Below, piece by piece: positions 10,340-20,977 of a stretch of 64,000 bases of DNA (position 1 is the stretch's first letter; each line of letters begins with the position of its first letter). The position numbers were made by a program, and so were the translations under genes. Under the pieces are notes generated by a model that saw only the letters and a program-made list of their open reading frames with translations, had not been told where the DNA came from and ran no database searches. The stretch comes from Tricholoma matsutake. Its lineage: Eukaryota; Basidiomycota; Agaricomycetes; Agaricales; Tricholomataceae. The DNA lies in assembly GCA_026075535.2 (NCBI GenBank), contig AP026540.1:4960001-5024000 (forward strand), given 5' to 3'.

Positions 10340-10875
10340 GTCGTGCGCACAGGGCATATGACCCTCGTCTGGTTCTGGCTAGTGTTATCAGTATGTCGGG
10401 GTGGCCGGAGGGCACCAGACGAGTCCGTTAACCCTCATAAAGGGGGCCCACCCGTGTTCAGGAGCGACTGTCAGGGAGGGGGGACACAAAACTAGGTACC
10501 AGTTCGAGGAGGCGCCTGAGCACTTTCAGATCCGCTGTTGGTTGTGCGTTACGACGAATGTGTCGACTACGCCCTCCTTTCCGAGCTGAGAGGCTCACGT
10601 CGGGGCGGCAGTATCCCCTAAATCTTGCACTCATACCCGTAGGGATCAGGGAACATGATATCATCAAGTCCGGGTTGTCAGTACGCCACCACTGGCAAGT
10701 CTGTTTACTCGATAAAGGGAGCCCCCTTAGAGGTCATCGCAGCTATCCAGGTGGTTGGTGTGAGGATCAGCAGGAGGAGGACTTGGGCTGGGCGTAGTGT
10801 ACTTCGTTTGTACGTCTCTACTGCAGACTGCGATCAGGCGCCGAGTTATAAACTTTGGACAAAAAAAAAAAAAAA
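9329..10875 (+). mobile_element. LINE family L copy L3, 3' part
   Basis: Begins at cctggaaacagagtgaagga inside ORF2, at the 5' junction of B6, and runs to poly(A) 10861-10875. The next bases, ggcgacaacactcg, are reverse-strand RT sequence of L4, so L3 inserted into L4. The same target base was used by B11 at 33968/33969. Confidence 0.9.
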
Positions 10876-12639
10876 GGCGACAACACTCGTTTTGAGCCCT
10901 TTGGCCCATCCTGCTCTGACCAGGTGGGTGAGGTAGATACCTGCATCCTCAGTGGAACGCTGGGCGACGCCTCCAAACTGGTTTTGTTCGAAGGCCTTGT
11001 GTGCGACACCATCGAACTGAAGTCACCTAGACAACATCTGTTCGACTAACTTGCCCAGAGTGTTCAGTAGCACGATAGGCCTGAACGACTTTGGAGTGGA
11101 GTAGTTAGGTTTCCCTGGCTTCGGGATGATAACCGACAAGGATTCCTTAAAGTGAGCCGGCCAATGGCCAGCAGTGATGCACGCCTCAGCAATGCGGGTG
11201 ATAAGCCCTGCCACTTCTGGGTTGCTACACCAGTGTTTAAGGTGCGACCACGTAACATGATCGGGACCTGGAGCGGAACAGGAAGAACACGCATTTAGCG
11301 CTTCTTTCATTTCCGTGATGGAGAACGGGATCCAGGCCCTCTCAGGCACCGGATCAAGTTCATCGAGAAGGCTCAGATCGACTACTCGATCTGAGGCAGC
11401 ATTATAGGACCCATCAAGGGCAGCCCAAAGGGAGTCCAGATTGTTGCAAGGTTCTCCCCGATAGGAGATTGCCTCGTACGACGGGAGGTTGCGTTGACGA
11501 GTCCAGGCCATCAAGTCCCAGGGTCGCCTATTCATCGTAGCCACTTCTTGGATACGGTTGTCGAAAAAGTCACGCTTTGCGTGTCGCATGACTTTCCTAT
11601 AGTGCTTCCAGTCCTCCTCATTGTGAGAGGCTCTGTACGCGTCTAGAGCACCACTGCACTCGTCTGTCCACCAACCTTTGGATGACTTGCCGAGGCGGGA
11701 TTCCTTGGCATGGTTTTCCCATGCCTTGTTTAAAATCGTTGATATCGCTGAAATGACATCATCGATTTCTGCCAAAGTATCTCCATGCCAGTCTAGCCAC
11801 GGAGTTAAAGCGGAGGAGACAGCATCTCGGTAAGATGCTTCCTCCTCGGATCCTTTTTTGATGGACCACTTGGTAACCGGAACCAAAGATCCCGGGCCAG
11901 GCAGTACTAACATCAGGGGAGCGTGGTCAGACATCCCCCTGGCTTCAGGAACGATCTCGCAGTACAGTACAAATCTAAGATCTGTAGGTACAAACATCAG
12001 GTCAATCACCGTGGGGTGAAGGCCCTGTTGAGGGGGGAAGTGGGTAGGGCCCTCCACTACTGGTAGGGCTCTAGTCAGGCCTAATGCCATAGCCATTTCC
12101 ACTAAGTGGTCAGCATGGATTGAGTGTTCAGGCCCCTGGGGGTCCCAGGAGGCGTGCCTCACGTTAAAATTGCCACACATAAAGTGTAAGCGTGGGATCA
12201 TCATGACGTTCTCAAATAAGAGCGTGATGGCCGAGTGTTGGCTATCCGAATAAATGTTAGCGAGTATCATGACATCCTCCCCTATTCCCAGTGAGAACAG
12301 CAGGATATCACGATCATTGATCAGATCTCGTCTGAGACCTGGTCTTAAATTAGCGATGCTGTTCGCAAAGTAGACAGCAACACGTGGGGGGGAATCGATA
12401 CCCGAGGGGTGCACTAAAGTTCCCCAGTTTGGGCTCATTGGTGCGCCTATAACTTCATCCCCTTCCCTGTTGTGGGCAGACGGGGCGTGTCTTATTAATC
12501 GCCAAGGAGGCTCTTGGATGAAAAGCAAATTGTAGTCGTCTACGAAGTCTGCCAGTAACGAGTCCATGTATCCCCAATTTCTGTTTTCATTTTGACTAAA
12601 AATGCGTAGCTGAGGGGTAGATCTAAGTCTGTCTCTCAT
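10876..12639 (-). pseudogene. L4 ORF2 N-terminal part (endonuclease to early RT)
   Basis: ATG at 12639 directly follows the ORF1 TAA. APE-type endonuclease motifs are visible: IQEPPW, GNFNVRH (most copies GDFNVRH) and SDHAPL. The linker and first RT blocks (LNTLGKLVEQMLSR) follow. A TGA at 11023-11025 replaces the CGA of the MLSRRLQF motif, ending the frame after 538 codons. Beyond it the frame stays open to the L3 junction. The GDFN to GNFN change would hit a catalytic Asp, so the endonuclease is probably dead. Confidence 0.85.
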
Positions 12640-13204
12640 TTACGTTTGGCCACCGCGTCCTGCGGGTTGGTAAGTAGGAGGAGAACGAGAGTTGCGTCTC
12701 GCACTCACCTCGTCATAGCGAGCTTTGATCCAATCACAGTCAAAGCGATGTCGCCAGAAGTTGCATCGACAATCGTCGGATGCGTGATTTTTCCGGCAGT
12801 TTAAGCACCTAGCCAGGTGAGGACAGGCTGCCCCCTCTGGGGTAGCTGGGACAGGAGGGTTCGCCTTGGTGTTTCCCTTACAACACCCTGCAAGGGCACG
12901 ATGGTGCTCCTTACGGTGTGGGCCTGCACAGATCGGACATTTGGTCTGTGGAGCTCTGCATGCCGGGGTGGGGTGGCCCCACTTCCAGCACTGTTGGCAA
13001 AGAGGCAGTCCAGGGTTCACCCTGGCAGCCCTAACATAAGTGACGTAGCATCCAAATTGAATGCCCCGACCAATAAGAGCCTTGGCTTGTGCACCGCTGA
13101 CTGAGTCAGCGATGTTGAGGTAAACGGTGCACGTATCCGACATCTTTGAATCATGTACTACATGGGGGGGGACTTGAAGCACTGTGAGATCTGATATTCC
13201 GGAC
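12640..13204 (-). pseudogene. L4 ORF1 C-terminal part with zinc knuckles
   Basis: Codes for the ORF1 end: VYLNIADSVSGAQAKALI, then CQQCWKWGHPTPAC (C-x2-C-x4-H-x4-C), CPICAGPHRKEHH (C-x2-C-x3-H-x4-H) and CLNCRKNHASDDC (C-x2-C-x3-H-x4-C). It stops with TAA at 12640-12642 next to the ORF2 ATG in the same frame. The N-terminal two thirds are cut off by B7. Zinc-knuckle ORF1 proteins of LINEs coat the element RNA. Confidence 0.85.
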
Positions 13205-15430
13205 TTTTTTTTTTTTTTTTTTTTGGGGTCAACAATTTATAACGCGGGGCTCGATCGCAGTCCGCGGAGCATGATACAAACTTGGGTACTACTATAACTA
13301 TGCTTCCCCTCGCCCATATCCTGCCCAGGTCCTCGTTTTAGCCACTTTAGGCAGGCAGTGCCACAGACGTTGGCCTCTCAGCCAGGAAAGGCAATAATCC
13401 AGAGGGGGAGCCCCCCCTCCCAAAGCTAGCCATTAGATCGCCCCCTGGAGCAAATGGTCCCCCAGCCACATGTCCGACCAAGGCCAGACCAGGCACAGCA
13501 GTGTTAATTCACTGTAAATCCCCCCTTGCGGGAGGAATAACCGTCTGCGTATTTCCAGCCAGCGAGGATTGACCACCCCAGGTGAGTGAGGTGGACCATC
13601 ACCGTGTTGTGCACAAGTGACAGTAGCGAGGCAGATGGTTGTTCACCTGGTTATTCACCGTAACCGCCGTAAGTGGGGGGCCGGGGCCCCCCTCGAGCAA
13701 ATGCAAGCAAGTGCATGCACTCGATGACATCGTCCCCCCCGCAGCGGGGGGAAGGTATAGGGAGGCGACACCATGTCACCATCCCGATAATGGCCACCAA
13801 TTGGTACTTGGTGGCCGTGAATGTAGAGGGGGATAGGCCCCTGTACTAGTTGCAGCGCTGCTGTCCACGAGGACCTCGAGAACGACGGCGCCGTGCTGGG
13901 GACGAGGGTTCCCCAGATTGAGGCTCTGATTGAGCAGTGTGCATCGCCGCATAGGAAGCCTGGAAGGCTGCCGGAGACGTGAGATCAAGAGGTGTCGGAA
14001 CGGCTGCTAGTTCCGCTGACATTGTCTCAGACAGTTGCCAGGTGGTCGTGAATAACTCCCAGGCCATTTGGCGCCATGCGTTCCTCTCTGCAGGGGGAAT
14101 GGCAGATGTACGGACGGTACCAATAAACATGGTCATCGTGTCCAGTTGGTGTAGCATGGCATGAGAGGTGGCTTCAATTTCCAACCTGTCATTCACAGAT
14201 AGCGGCACTTTGTCCTCCACCAACTCAGGGATGGGGGGCAAAGGCGGTAATGGGGCAGGGGATGCCTCCGGATAGAAGAGCTCGGCCATGCCGAGCTCCT
14301 GTGAGTACATGTCCTCGCGTTCGAGACTGCGAGTCCATCGTTTATGTGCGACATGGACGTCCTGTGCCCACAGCACACGGTCTATCGTTTGCCTCGAGGC
14401 CAGCTTGGGGCTGCTCTCGGCATAATTGAGGGCCTCTTGCATAGCAAGAGAGTCCTCGTCATTCTCAGGGTCGGAGAGGTCTTCTCCAGCCCATAGATCT
14501 CTAACTGCCCATAGGGCAGTAGCTACATCCGGATCATCTTGATCGTACCGGGTGTCGTAGTCTTGGATGCCATTGTCATAGATGTCGCCCGTAATCAGGG
14601 AGGGGTTGTGTAGACCCCAGCGTGGTGTTTGGGCTCTGGTTCGCCATTTAGGCATTGAGAGGGGAAGTTAATGCTAGTAGGTGATAGTAGAAATCAAGAT
14701 ACATAGCGTGCCATCGATAACAGTTGGTCCCTTATCTCTATTCCGGGTCCACCCGATACTGCCTCTGAACGCTCCAAGGGGGGGACAGGCCGCACATCCT
14801 GTAACCCGGTGGGAGAAGATTGAACCCGGGTCATAACACCCTAGAAGAGTGAGCACCGGAGGTAGAGAGTTGGTGGTGAGTAGTGGCCACCAGAGCGTCG
14901 ACCTAGCTGTCAGGGGGCACCATCGCCTGGCCCCTTTTAACAATGGTGTATTCCAACGGGTAGTCAGTGTAGCATGTCTCTAGTAATAGAAACTCACAGA
15001 GCATGGAGGCTGGGAGCCTCCCAGACGGCCAGCAGTCCAGTAAGAACGTCCTTCCCCCTAAGCCAGACCTCCCCCAGCTAAACGACTGCTTCTACTTGGG
15101 CGAGTGTTGAAGCAGGCATCCCACACCCACTCTAAGCCCCCATAGGGACCCAGACTACTCTTCCATAGACATCACTCACCTAGCCAGGATCCTCGAAGCC
15201 AAGGGGAACGAGACAGATAGCAGTCACTGTTGGAAACAATGACCGAGACATCCCTGGAGATCGGATGGACGGATCTCTTAGCAAATCAGGGCAGGCCTGG
15301 AGACGCCGAGAGCGTTCGTGATGGCGAAATCCGATCGAAAATCGGACAAAAATTGAAGTGTCAACGTTGCGTGCAACGTTGAGCAGAGGTGTTTACCACT
15401 ATTTATGGTGGTTGTAACAAGTCAAGGAGC
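13205..15430 (-). mobile_element. Family B copy B7, complete (2.23 kb)
   Basis: Poly(T) 13205-13224, shared tail, hairpin-rich 3' UTR, intact ORF, full 5' UTR and the 5' motif at about 15420-15430. The left flank is L ORF1 (gatattccggac) and the right flank is L ORF2 (tggagcatggccag), so no TSD pairs up. The copy is complete, but its flanks come from two different L copies, which implies later exchange between B copies at two sites. Confidence 0.92.
13846..14655 (-). CDS. Family B protein (269 aa), intact
   Basis: One of three uninterrupted 269-aa versions (with B10 and B14). Order of features: MPKWRTR start; acidic DYDTRYDQDDPD and EDLSDPENDED (31-67); SRQTIDRVLWA (88-97); QELGMAELFYPE (119-130); Pro-rich linker (132-143); PELVEDKVPLS; a predicted helical region with AWRQMAWELFTTTWQLSE (193-210); PLDLTSPAAF; Arg-rich tail (255-269). 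No Cys knuckle and no enzyme motif. The lack of nonsense codons contrasts with the L ORFs around it. The name is descriptive; I know no matching family. Confidence 0.85.
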   Translation of the reverse strand: MPKWRTRAQTPRWGLHNPSLITGDIYDNGIQDYDTRYDQDDPDVATALWAVRDLWAGEDLSDPENDEDSLAMQEALNYAESSPKLASRQTIDRVLWAQDVHVAHKRWTRSLEREDMYSQELGMAELFYPEASPAPLPPLPPIPELVEDKVPLSVNDRLEIEATSHAMLHQLDTMTMFIGTVRTSAIPPAERNAWRQMAWELFTTTWQLSETMSAELAAVPTPLDLTSPAAFQASYAAMHTAQSEPQSGEPSSPARRRRSRGPRGQQRCN

Positions 15431-16702
15431 TGGAGCATGGCCAGTGATCATTCGAGTTGAACGGGAAGTCAACGTAGTGTTGTTTCCCATTACGTTCAGC
15501 CAAGGCCCACCTTTTTGAGTCGAGGGTAGTACCGGTTTTCCGCCTACTCCTTTGAGTTGGTAGAAGTGCCGACCATGATACGCCGGATCTGAGAACAGGG
15601 TGTGCCAATCCTTACAAACGGCCTTTTCGACCTGATTTTTAAGGTAGTCTAAAGACGTCTGCGGGTGTCTGCCCATGGAGATCTTGGTAGATGTAGCTAC
15701 ATCGTGAGCCCTCTTGTGTACGTTCCACTCAAATTTCGAGGGGACGTGCCAGAATGTAACGTTCCTCCCATCGTCCCCAGCTAGCCAGGGGCGAAGAGAG
15801 CGACAAGCGTCCAGGGCAAAGATTTGCCCAGAGCGTGGCTTTGGATCAATTAGGGACTCGATGCCCATAGTAGAGTCCGAGAAAATCACCAACTTTTTGC
15901 ACCCCCTGCTGCACGCAGCAGAGACGCCTAGTTGGAGAGCAAACAGTTCAACTTCCGGGGGGGTTCTCCTCCCAGAAGCTGAGACAACGCGATCCACTTG
16001 TTCTCCCTGTCTGAAGACAAGGGCGCAAGCGACAGCTTGGAATTTGGCATCTGTGGGCACCGAAGCATCCACTGCAATGACAAGAGTGTCATCCTCTGCC
16101 TGGGCAGAGGCCCAGGCTTTGTCGAGGTCACTCCTGTAAGAATTCCTTGCTCCATCCTCCATAGAGGTGAGGCGGTGAGAGGAGAAACAAGTGGGGAATA
16201 GATCCTTCACTCTGTTTCCAGGTGTGTTTTCTTCCCTGAAGGGGTCGAACTCATCGCCTGGTACAAGGGCCAGAGCTGCAGCCGAGGCGACAGATGGACC
16301 CTGTAGGGTAAGTGTGTCGAGCACATTCCCTCCCCAGAGTCCTAGCTCATGAGAGTGGGTGGTGCCAACATGATTGGGCCCTAAGATCACTCTCAGGGGG
16401 TGTGATGGGGCCAGTAGGGGGGTTCTGAACACCCCTCTGTCAACCAGACGACGCAGTAGCAGCTGCATAGGCAGCAGCCCTGCTAAACTTTCCAGACCGC
16501 CTATGGGGGTGGTTCTGAATGCACCGAGGATCCAACGAGCAGCGATGGACTGCACTTGGGCCAGCATTTTAATGACACCTTTGACGCGAGCGCCTTTGAA
16601 GTGCCAGAGTCTGAGTCCGTATGTCATAATAGGTACGACACACGAGCGGTACAGAAGGTGTTTCTGCATGGGGGATAGCCCTCTGACAGAATTGCTGAGC
16701 AT
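15431..16702 (-). mobile_element. LINE family L copy L5, left part
   Basis: Reverse-strand ORF2 sequence from just before the C-terminal knuckle (MITGHAP) back to MLSNSVRGL. It is interrupted by L6: the TSD agaattgctgagcat (16688-16702) recurs as ggaattgccgagcat at 25658-25672, after which L5 continues to 25783. Its 3' end is missing left of B7. Confidence 0.9.
15431..16702 (-). pseudogene. L5 ORF2 fragment (RT thumb to RNase H), left part
   Basis: Uninterrupted 424-codon stretch. RNase H motifs VDAS, VELFAL, FSDST are present; HKRAHD replaces the common HKMAHD. The frame joins cleanly across L6 to the 25673-25783 part (KVTWRYLGFFFDCKLSFKEH then ARAMGML). The RT core and endonuclease are not recovered. 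Confidence 0.82.
16688..16702 (+). repeat. TSD of L6, left copy
   Basis: agaattgctgagcat, paired with ggaattgccgagcat at 25658-25672. The internal difference is T versus C at a CpG, as expected from C-to-T decay after insertion. Confidence 0.85.
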
Positions 16703-17510
16703 TTTTTTTTTTTTTTTTTTTGGGTCAAAAGTTTATAACGCGGCGCCTGATCGCAGTCCGCGGTAGAGACATACAAACGAAGTACACTACACCCAGCCCA
16801 AGTCCTCCTCCTGCTGATCTTCGCACCAACCACCTGGATAGCTGCAACGACCACTAAGGGGGCCCCCTTTATCGAGTAAACGGACTTGCCAGTGGTGGCG
16901 TACCAACAACCCGAGCTTGATGATGTCATGTTCCCCGAATCCCTACGGGTATGAGTGCAAGATTTAGGGGATACTGCCGCCCCGACGTGAGCCTCTCAGC
17001 TCGGAAAGGAAGGCGTGATCGGCGTCGCAGCCATGACGCACAACCGACAGTGGATCTGAAAGCGCTCAGGTGCCTCCCCAAACTAGTACCTAGTTTTGTG
17101 TTCCCCCTCCCTGACAGTCGCTCCTGAACACGGGTGGGCCCCCTTTATGAGGGTTAACGGACTCGTCTGGTGCCCCACGGCCACCCCGACATACCGATAA
17201 CACTAGCTAGAACCAGATGGGGGTCATACGCCCTGCGCGCACAACCTATCCTGGATCCCACGCAAGTGAGTTGAATGACCCAAGTGCTGGGTTATTGTCC
17301 ATGAATTCGTGGAAGCCCTCGACGGAGTCGGGGCTTGCACGAGTTTCTTTGCGATCCACCTTGGGGCAGACACGTAGTAAGTGGTCGCGAGTTTGTATCT
17401 CAGGACCAAGGCACCAGCACTGGTATTCCCCGTCGAGGGATAAGCGTTGACGATACTCCCCTATAGGAGCATAGCCAGTAATCATGTGAGTTGAACGGGA
17501 AGTCAACGTG

Positions 17511-17524
17511 GTGTTACTCCCCAT
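17511..17524 (+). repeat. TSD of L7, left copy
   Basis: gtgttactccccat, repeated as gtgttgctccccat at 18251-18264 with one difference (A versus G). The last base merges with the poly(T). Confidence 0.8.
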
Positions 17525-18250
17525 TTTTTTTTTTTTTTTGGGGTCAAAAAATTTATAACGCGGCGCCCGATCGCAGTCCGCGGTAGAGACGTACAAGCAG
17601 AGTACACTACGCCCAGCCCAAGTCCTCCTCCTGCTAATCTTCGTACCAACCACCTGGATAGCTGCGATGACCACTAAGGGGGCCCCCTTTATCGAGTAAA
17701 CGGACTTGCCAGTGGTGGCGTACCGACAACCCGGACTTGACGATGTCGTGTTCCCTGATCCCTACGGGTATGAGTGCAAGATTTAGGGGATACTGCCGCC
17801 CCGACGTGAGCCTCTCAGCTCAGGAAGGAAAGCGTATTCGACTTGCATCGTCGTAACGCATGACTGACAGAGGATCTGGAAGGGCTCAGGCGCCTCCCTG
17901 AACCAGTACCTAGTTTCATGTCCCCCCTCCCTGACAGTCGCTCCTGAACACGGGTGGGCCCCCTTTATGAGGGTTAATGGACTCGCCTGGTGCCCTACAG
18001 CCACCCCGACATACCGATAACACTAGCTAGAACCAGACGGGGGTCATACGCCCTGCGCGCACAACCTATCCTGGATCCCATGCAAGTGAGTTGAACGATC
18101 CTAGTGCAGGATTATTGTCCATGAATTCGTGGAAGCCTTCGACAGAGTCTGGGCTTGCACGAGTTTCTTTGCGATCCACCGTGGGGCAGACGCGTAGCAG
18201 ATGGTCTCGAGTTTGTATGTCGGGACCAAGGCACCAGCATTGGTAGTGTT
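17525..18250 (-). mobile_element. LINE family L copy L7, 5'-truncated (0.73 kb)
   Basis: Poly(T) to 17539, L 3' UTR and the last 60 or so ORF2 codons (stop 18066-18068), then an abrupt end at ggcaccagcattggta. Flanked by 14-bp TSDs in the ORF2 of L6. This is a classic incomplete reverse transcription product. It encodes nothing on its own. Confidence 0.92.
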
Positions 18251-20962
18251 GTGTTGCTCCCCATAACTTTTAGCCAAGGCCCACCTTTGTGAGTTGAGGG
18301 TAAAACCGGTTTTCCACCTAGTCCTTTGAGTTGGTAGAAATGCCGTCCATGGTACACCGGATCTGAGAACCGGGTGTGCCAATCCTTGCAAACGGCCTTT
18401 TCGACCTGGTTTCTAAGGTAATCTAAAGACGTCCGCGGGTGTCTGCCCACAGAGATCTTGGTAGATGTAGCTACATCATGAGCCATCTTGTGTACGTTCC
18501 ACTCAAATTTCGAGGGGACATGCCAGCATGTAACGTTCCTCTCCTCGTCCCCAGCTAGCCAGGGACGCAGAGAGCGACAGGCGTCCAGGGCAAAGATTTG
18601 CCCAGAGCATGGCTTTGGATCAATTAGGGACTCGATGCCCATAGTAGAATCCGAGAAGATCACCAACTTCTTGCCTCCTCTGCTGCACACAGCAGAGACA
18701 CCTAGTTGGAGAGCGAAAAGTTCGACTTCCGGGGGGGTTCTCCTCCCAGAAGCTGAGACAACGCGATCAACCTGTTCTCCCTGTCCGAAGACAAGAGCGC
18801 AGGTGACAGCTTGAAATTTGGCATCAGTGGGCACCGAGGCGTCCACTGCAATGACGAGAGTGTCATCCTCTGCCTGGGCGGAGGCCCAGGCCTTGTCAAG
18901 GTCACTCCTGTAAGAGTTCCTCGCTCCATCCTCTTTAGAGGTGAGGCGATGAGAGGAGAAAGGAGTGGCGAATAGATCCTTCACTCTGTTTCCAGGTGTG
19001 TTTTCTTCCCCAAAGGGGTCGAATTCATCCCCTGGTACAAGGGCCAGCGCTGCAGCCGAGGCGACAGATGGACCTTGTAGGTTGAGTGTGTCGAGCACAT
19101 TCCCTCCCCAGAGTCCTAGCTCATGAGAGTGGGTGGTGCCGACATGGTTAGGCCCTAAGATAGCTCTTAAGGGGTGTGATGGAGCCAATAGGGGGGTTCT
19201 GAATACCCCTCTGTCGACTAGACGACGGAGTAACAGCTGCATAGGCAGCAGTCCTGCAATACTCTCCAAACCACCAATGGGGGTGGTACGGAATGCACCA
19301 AGGATCCAGCGAGCAGCAATAGACTGCACCTGAGCCAATGTTTTGATGACACCCTTGACGCGAGCGCCTTTGAAGTGCCAGAGTCTCAGTCCGTATGTCA
19401 TGATAGGTACGACACACGAACGGTACAGAAGGCGTTTCTGCATGGGGGTTAGCCCTCTGACTGAATTGCCGAGCATTCCCATCGCCCTCGCCATGGTGAG
19501 GGCTTTGGTGGAATAGAACTGCATGTGCTCCTTGAAAGAGAGTTTGCGGTCGAAGAAGAAACCAAGGTACCTCCAGGTAACCTTGGGTTTGAGGGGGGTA
19601 TTGCCCATGTAAGGGGCAAAGCCGAGATCGATGGGTAGGGGAGTGAAACTCCTCGCCCTCGAGAAGTGAAAGATTTCAGACTTGTCATGTTCGAGGACAA
19701 GCCCGAGGGATGTGAACGCCTGGAATATCCAGCCATATGCTTTTTTAAGCAGGGGGAGGTTATCCTCCAGCTGTGGAGAGCGGGCGATGAGGGTGCCATC
19801 GTCCACATAAGACATGAGATCGACATCTCTGCCGATTTTGCTCCTTCTGAAGAGCTTCATAATGGGCGTTAAGTACAACGCCGATAAGACAGGGGATAAG
19901 GCAGAGCCTTGTCCCACTCCCACATCAGCTGCAAAGGAGCCAGATGAGAAAGTGTTCCATTTGTAGGTTGTTTTGCGACCGACTAGATATGAACGGAAGA
20001 AGTCCACTACCTGCGCAGGGAACCCCGATCGAGAGATGATTTCCAAAAGAACCTGGTGGTTCAAAGAGGGAAAGAACTGAGCGATGTCAAAAGCGACAAC
20101 GCTTGTTTTGAGCCCTTTAGCCCCACCTGCTCTAACCAGGTGGGTAAGGTAGATTCCTGCGTCCTCAGTGGAACGCTGGGCGACACCTCCGAACTGATTT
20201 TGCTCGAATGCCTCGTGTGCGACACCGTCAAACTGAAGTCGTCTAGACAACATCTTTTCGACTAGTTTACCCAGGGTGTTCAGAAGCACAATAGGCCTGA
20301 ATGACTTTGGAGTGGAGTAGTTAGGTTTCCCCGGCTTCGGGATGATAACCGACAGGGATTCCTTAAAGTGAGCTGGCCAATGGCCAGCGGTGATGCATGC
20401 CTCGGCTATGCGGGTGATGAGCCCTGCCACTTCCGGGTTGCTACACCAGTGTTTTAGGTGCGACCAAGTGACATGATCGGGACCTGGAGCGGAATGGGAG
20501 GAACACGCGTTTAGCGCTTCCTTCATTTCCGTGATGGAGAACGGGATCCAGGCCCTTTCAGGCACCGGATCAAGTTCATCAAGAATGCTCAGATCGACTA
20601 CTCGATCTGAGGCAGCGTTGTAGGACCCATCCAGGGCAGCCCACAAAGAGTCCAGATCGTTACAGGGTTCTCCCCGATAGGAGATAGCCTCGTACGATGG
20701 AAGGTTGTGTTGGCGAGTCCAAGACATCAAGTCCCAGGGTCGCCTATTCATCATAGCCACTTCTTGGATACGGTCATCAAAAAAATCCTGCTTCGCATGT
20801 CGCATGACCTTTCTATAATGCTTCCAGTCCTCCCCATCCCGGGAGGCCCTGTACGCATCTAAGGTGCCACTGCACTCGTTGGTCCACCAGCCTTTGGACG
20901 ACTTGCCGAGGCGCGATTCCTTGGCGTGGTTTTCCCATGCCTTGTTTAAAATCGTTGATATC

Positions 20963-20977
20963 GCCGAAATGACATCA
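20963..20977 (+). repeat. TSD of B8, left copy
   Basis: gccgaaatgacatca, repeated as gccgaaacgacgtca at 23239-23253. Both differences are CpG to TpG or CpA transitions. Confidence 0.85.

Larger units (their letters stand above)
10876..13204 (-). mobile_element. LINE family L copy L4, middle part (ORF1 end to RT)
   Basis: Reverse-strand L sequence from the RT motif A region (10876) back through the endonuclease to ORF1 near its zinc knuckles (13204). Bounded left by the poly(A) of L3, which inserted in it, and right by the poly(T) of B7. Neither missing half of L4 is found in the window: what follows B7 is a different part of ORF2. Confidence 0.88.
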
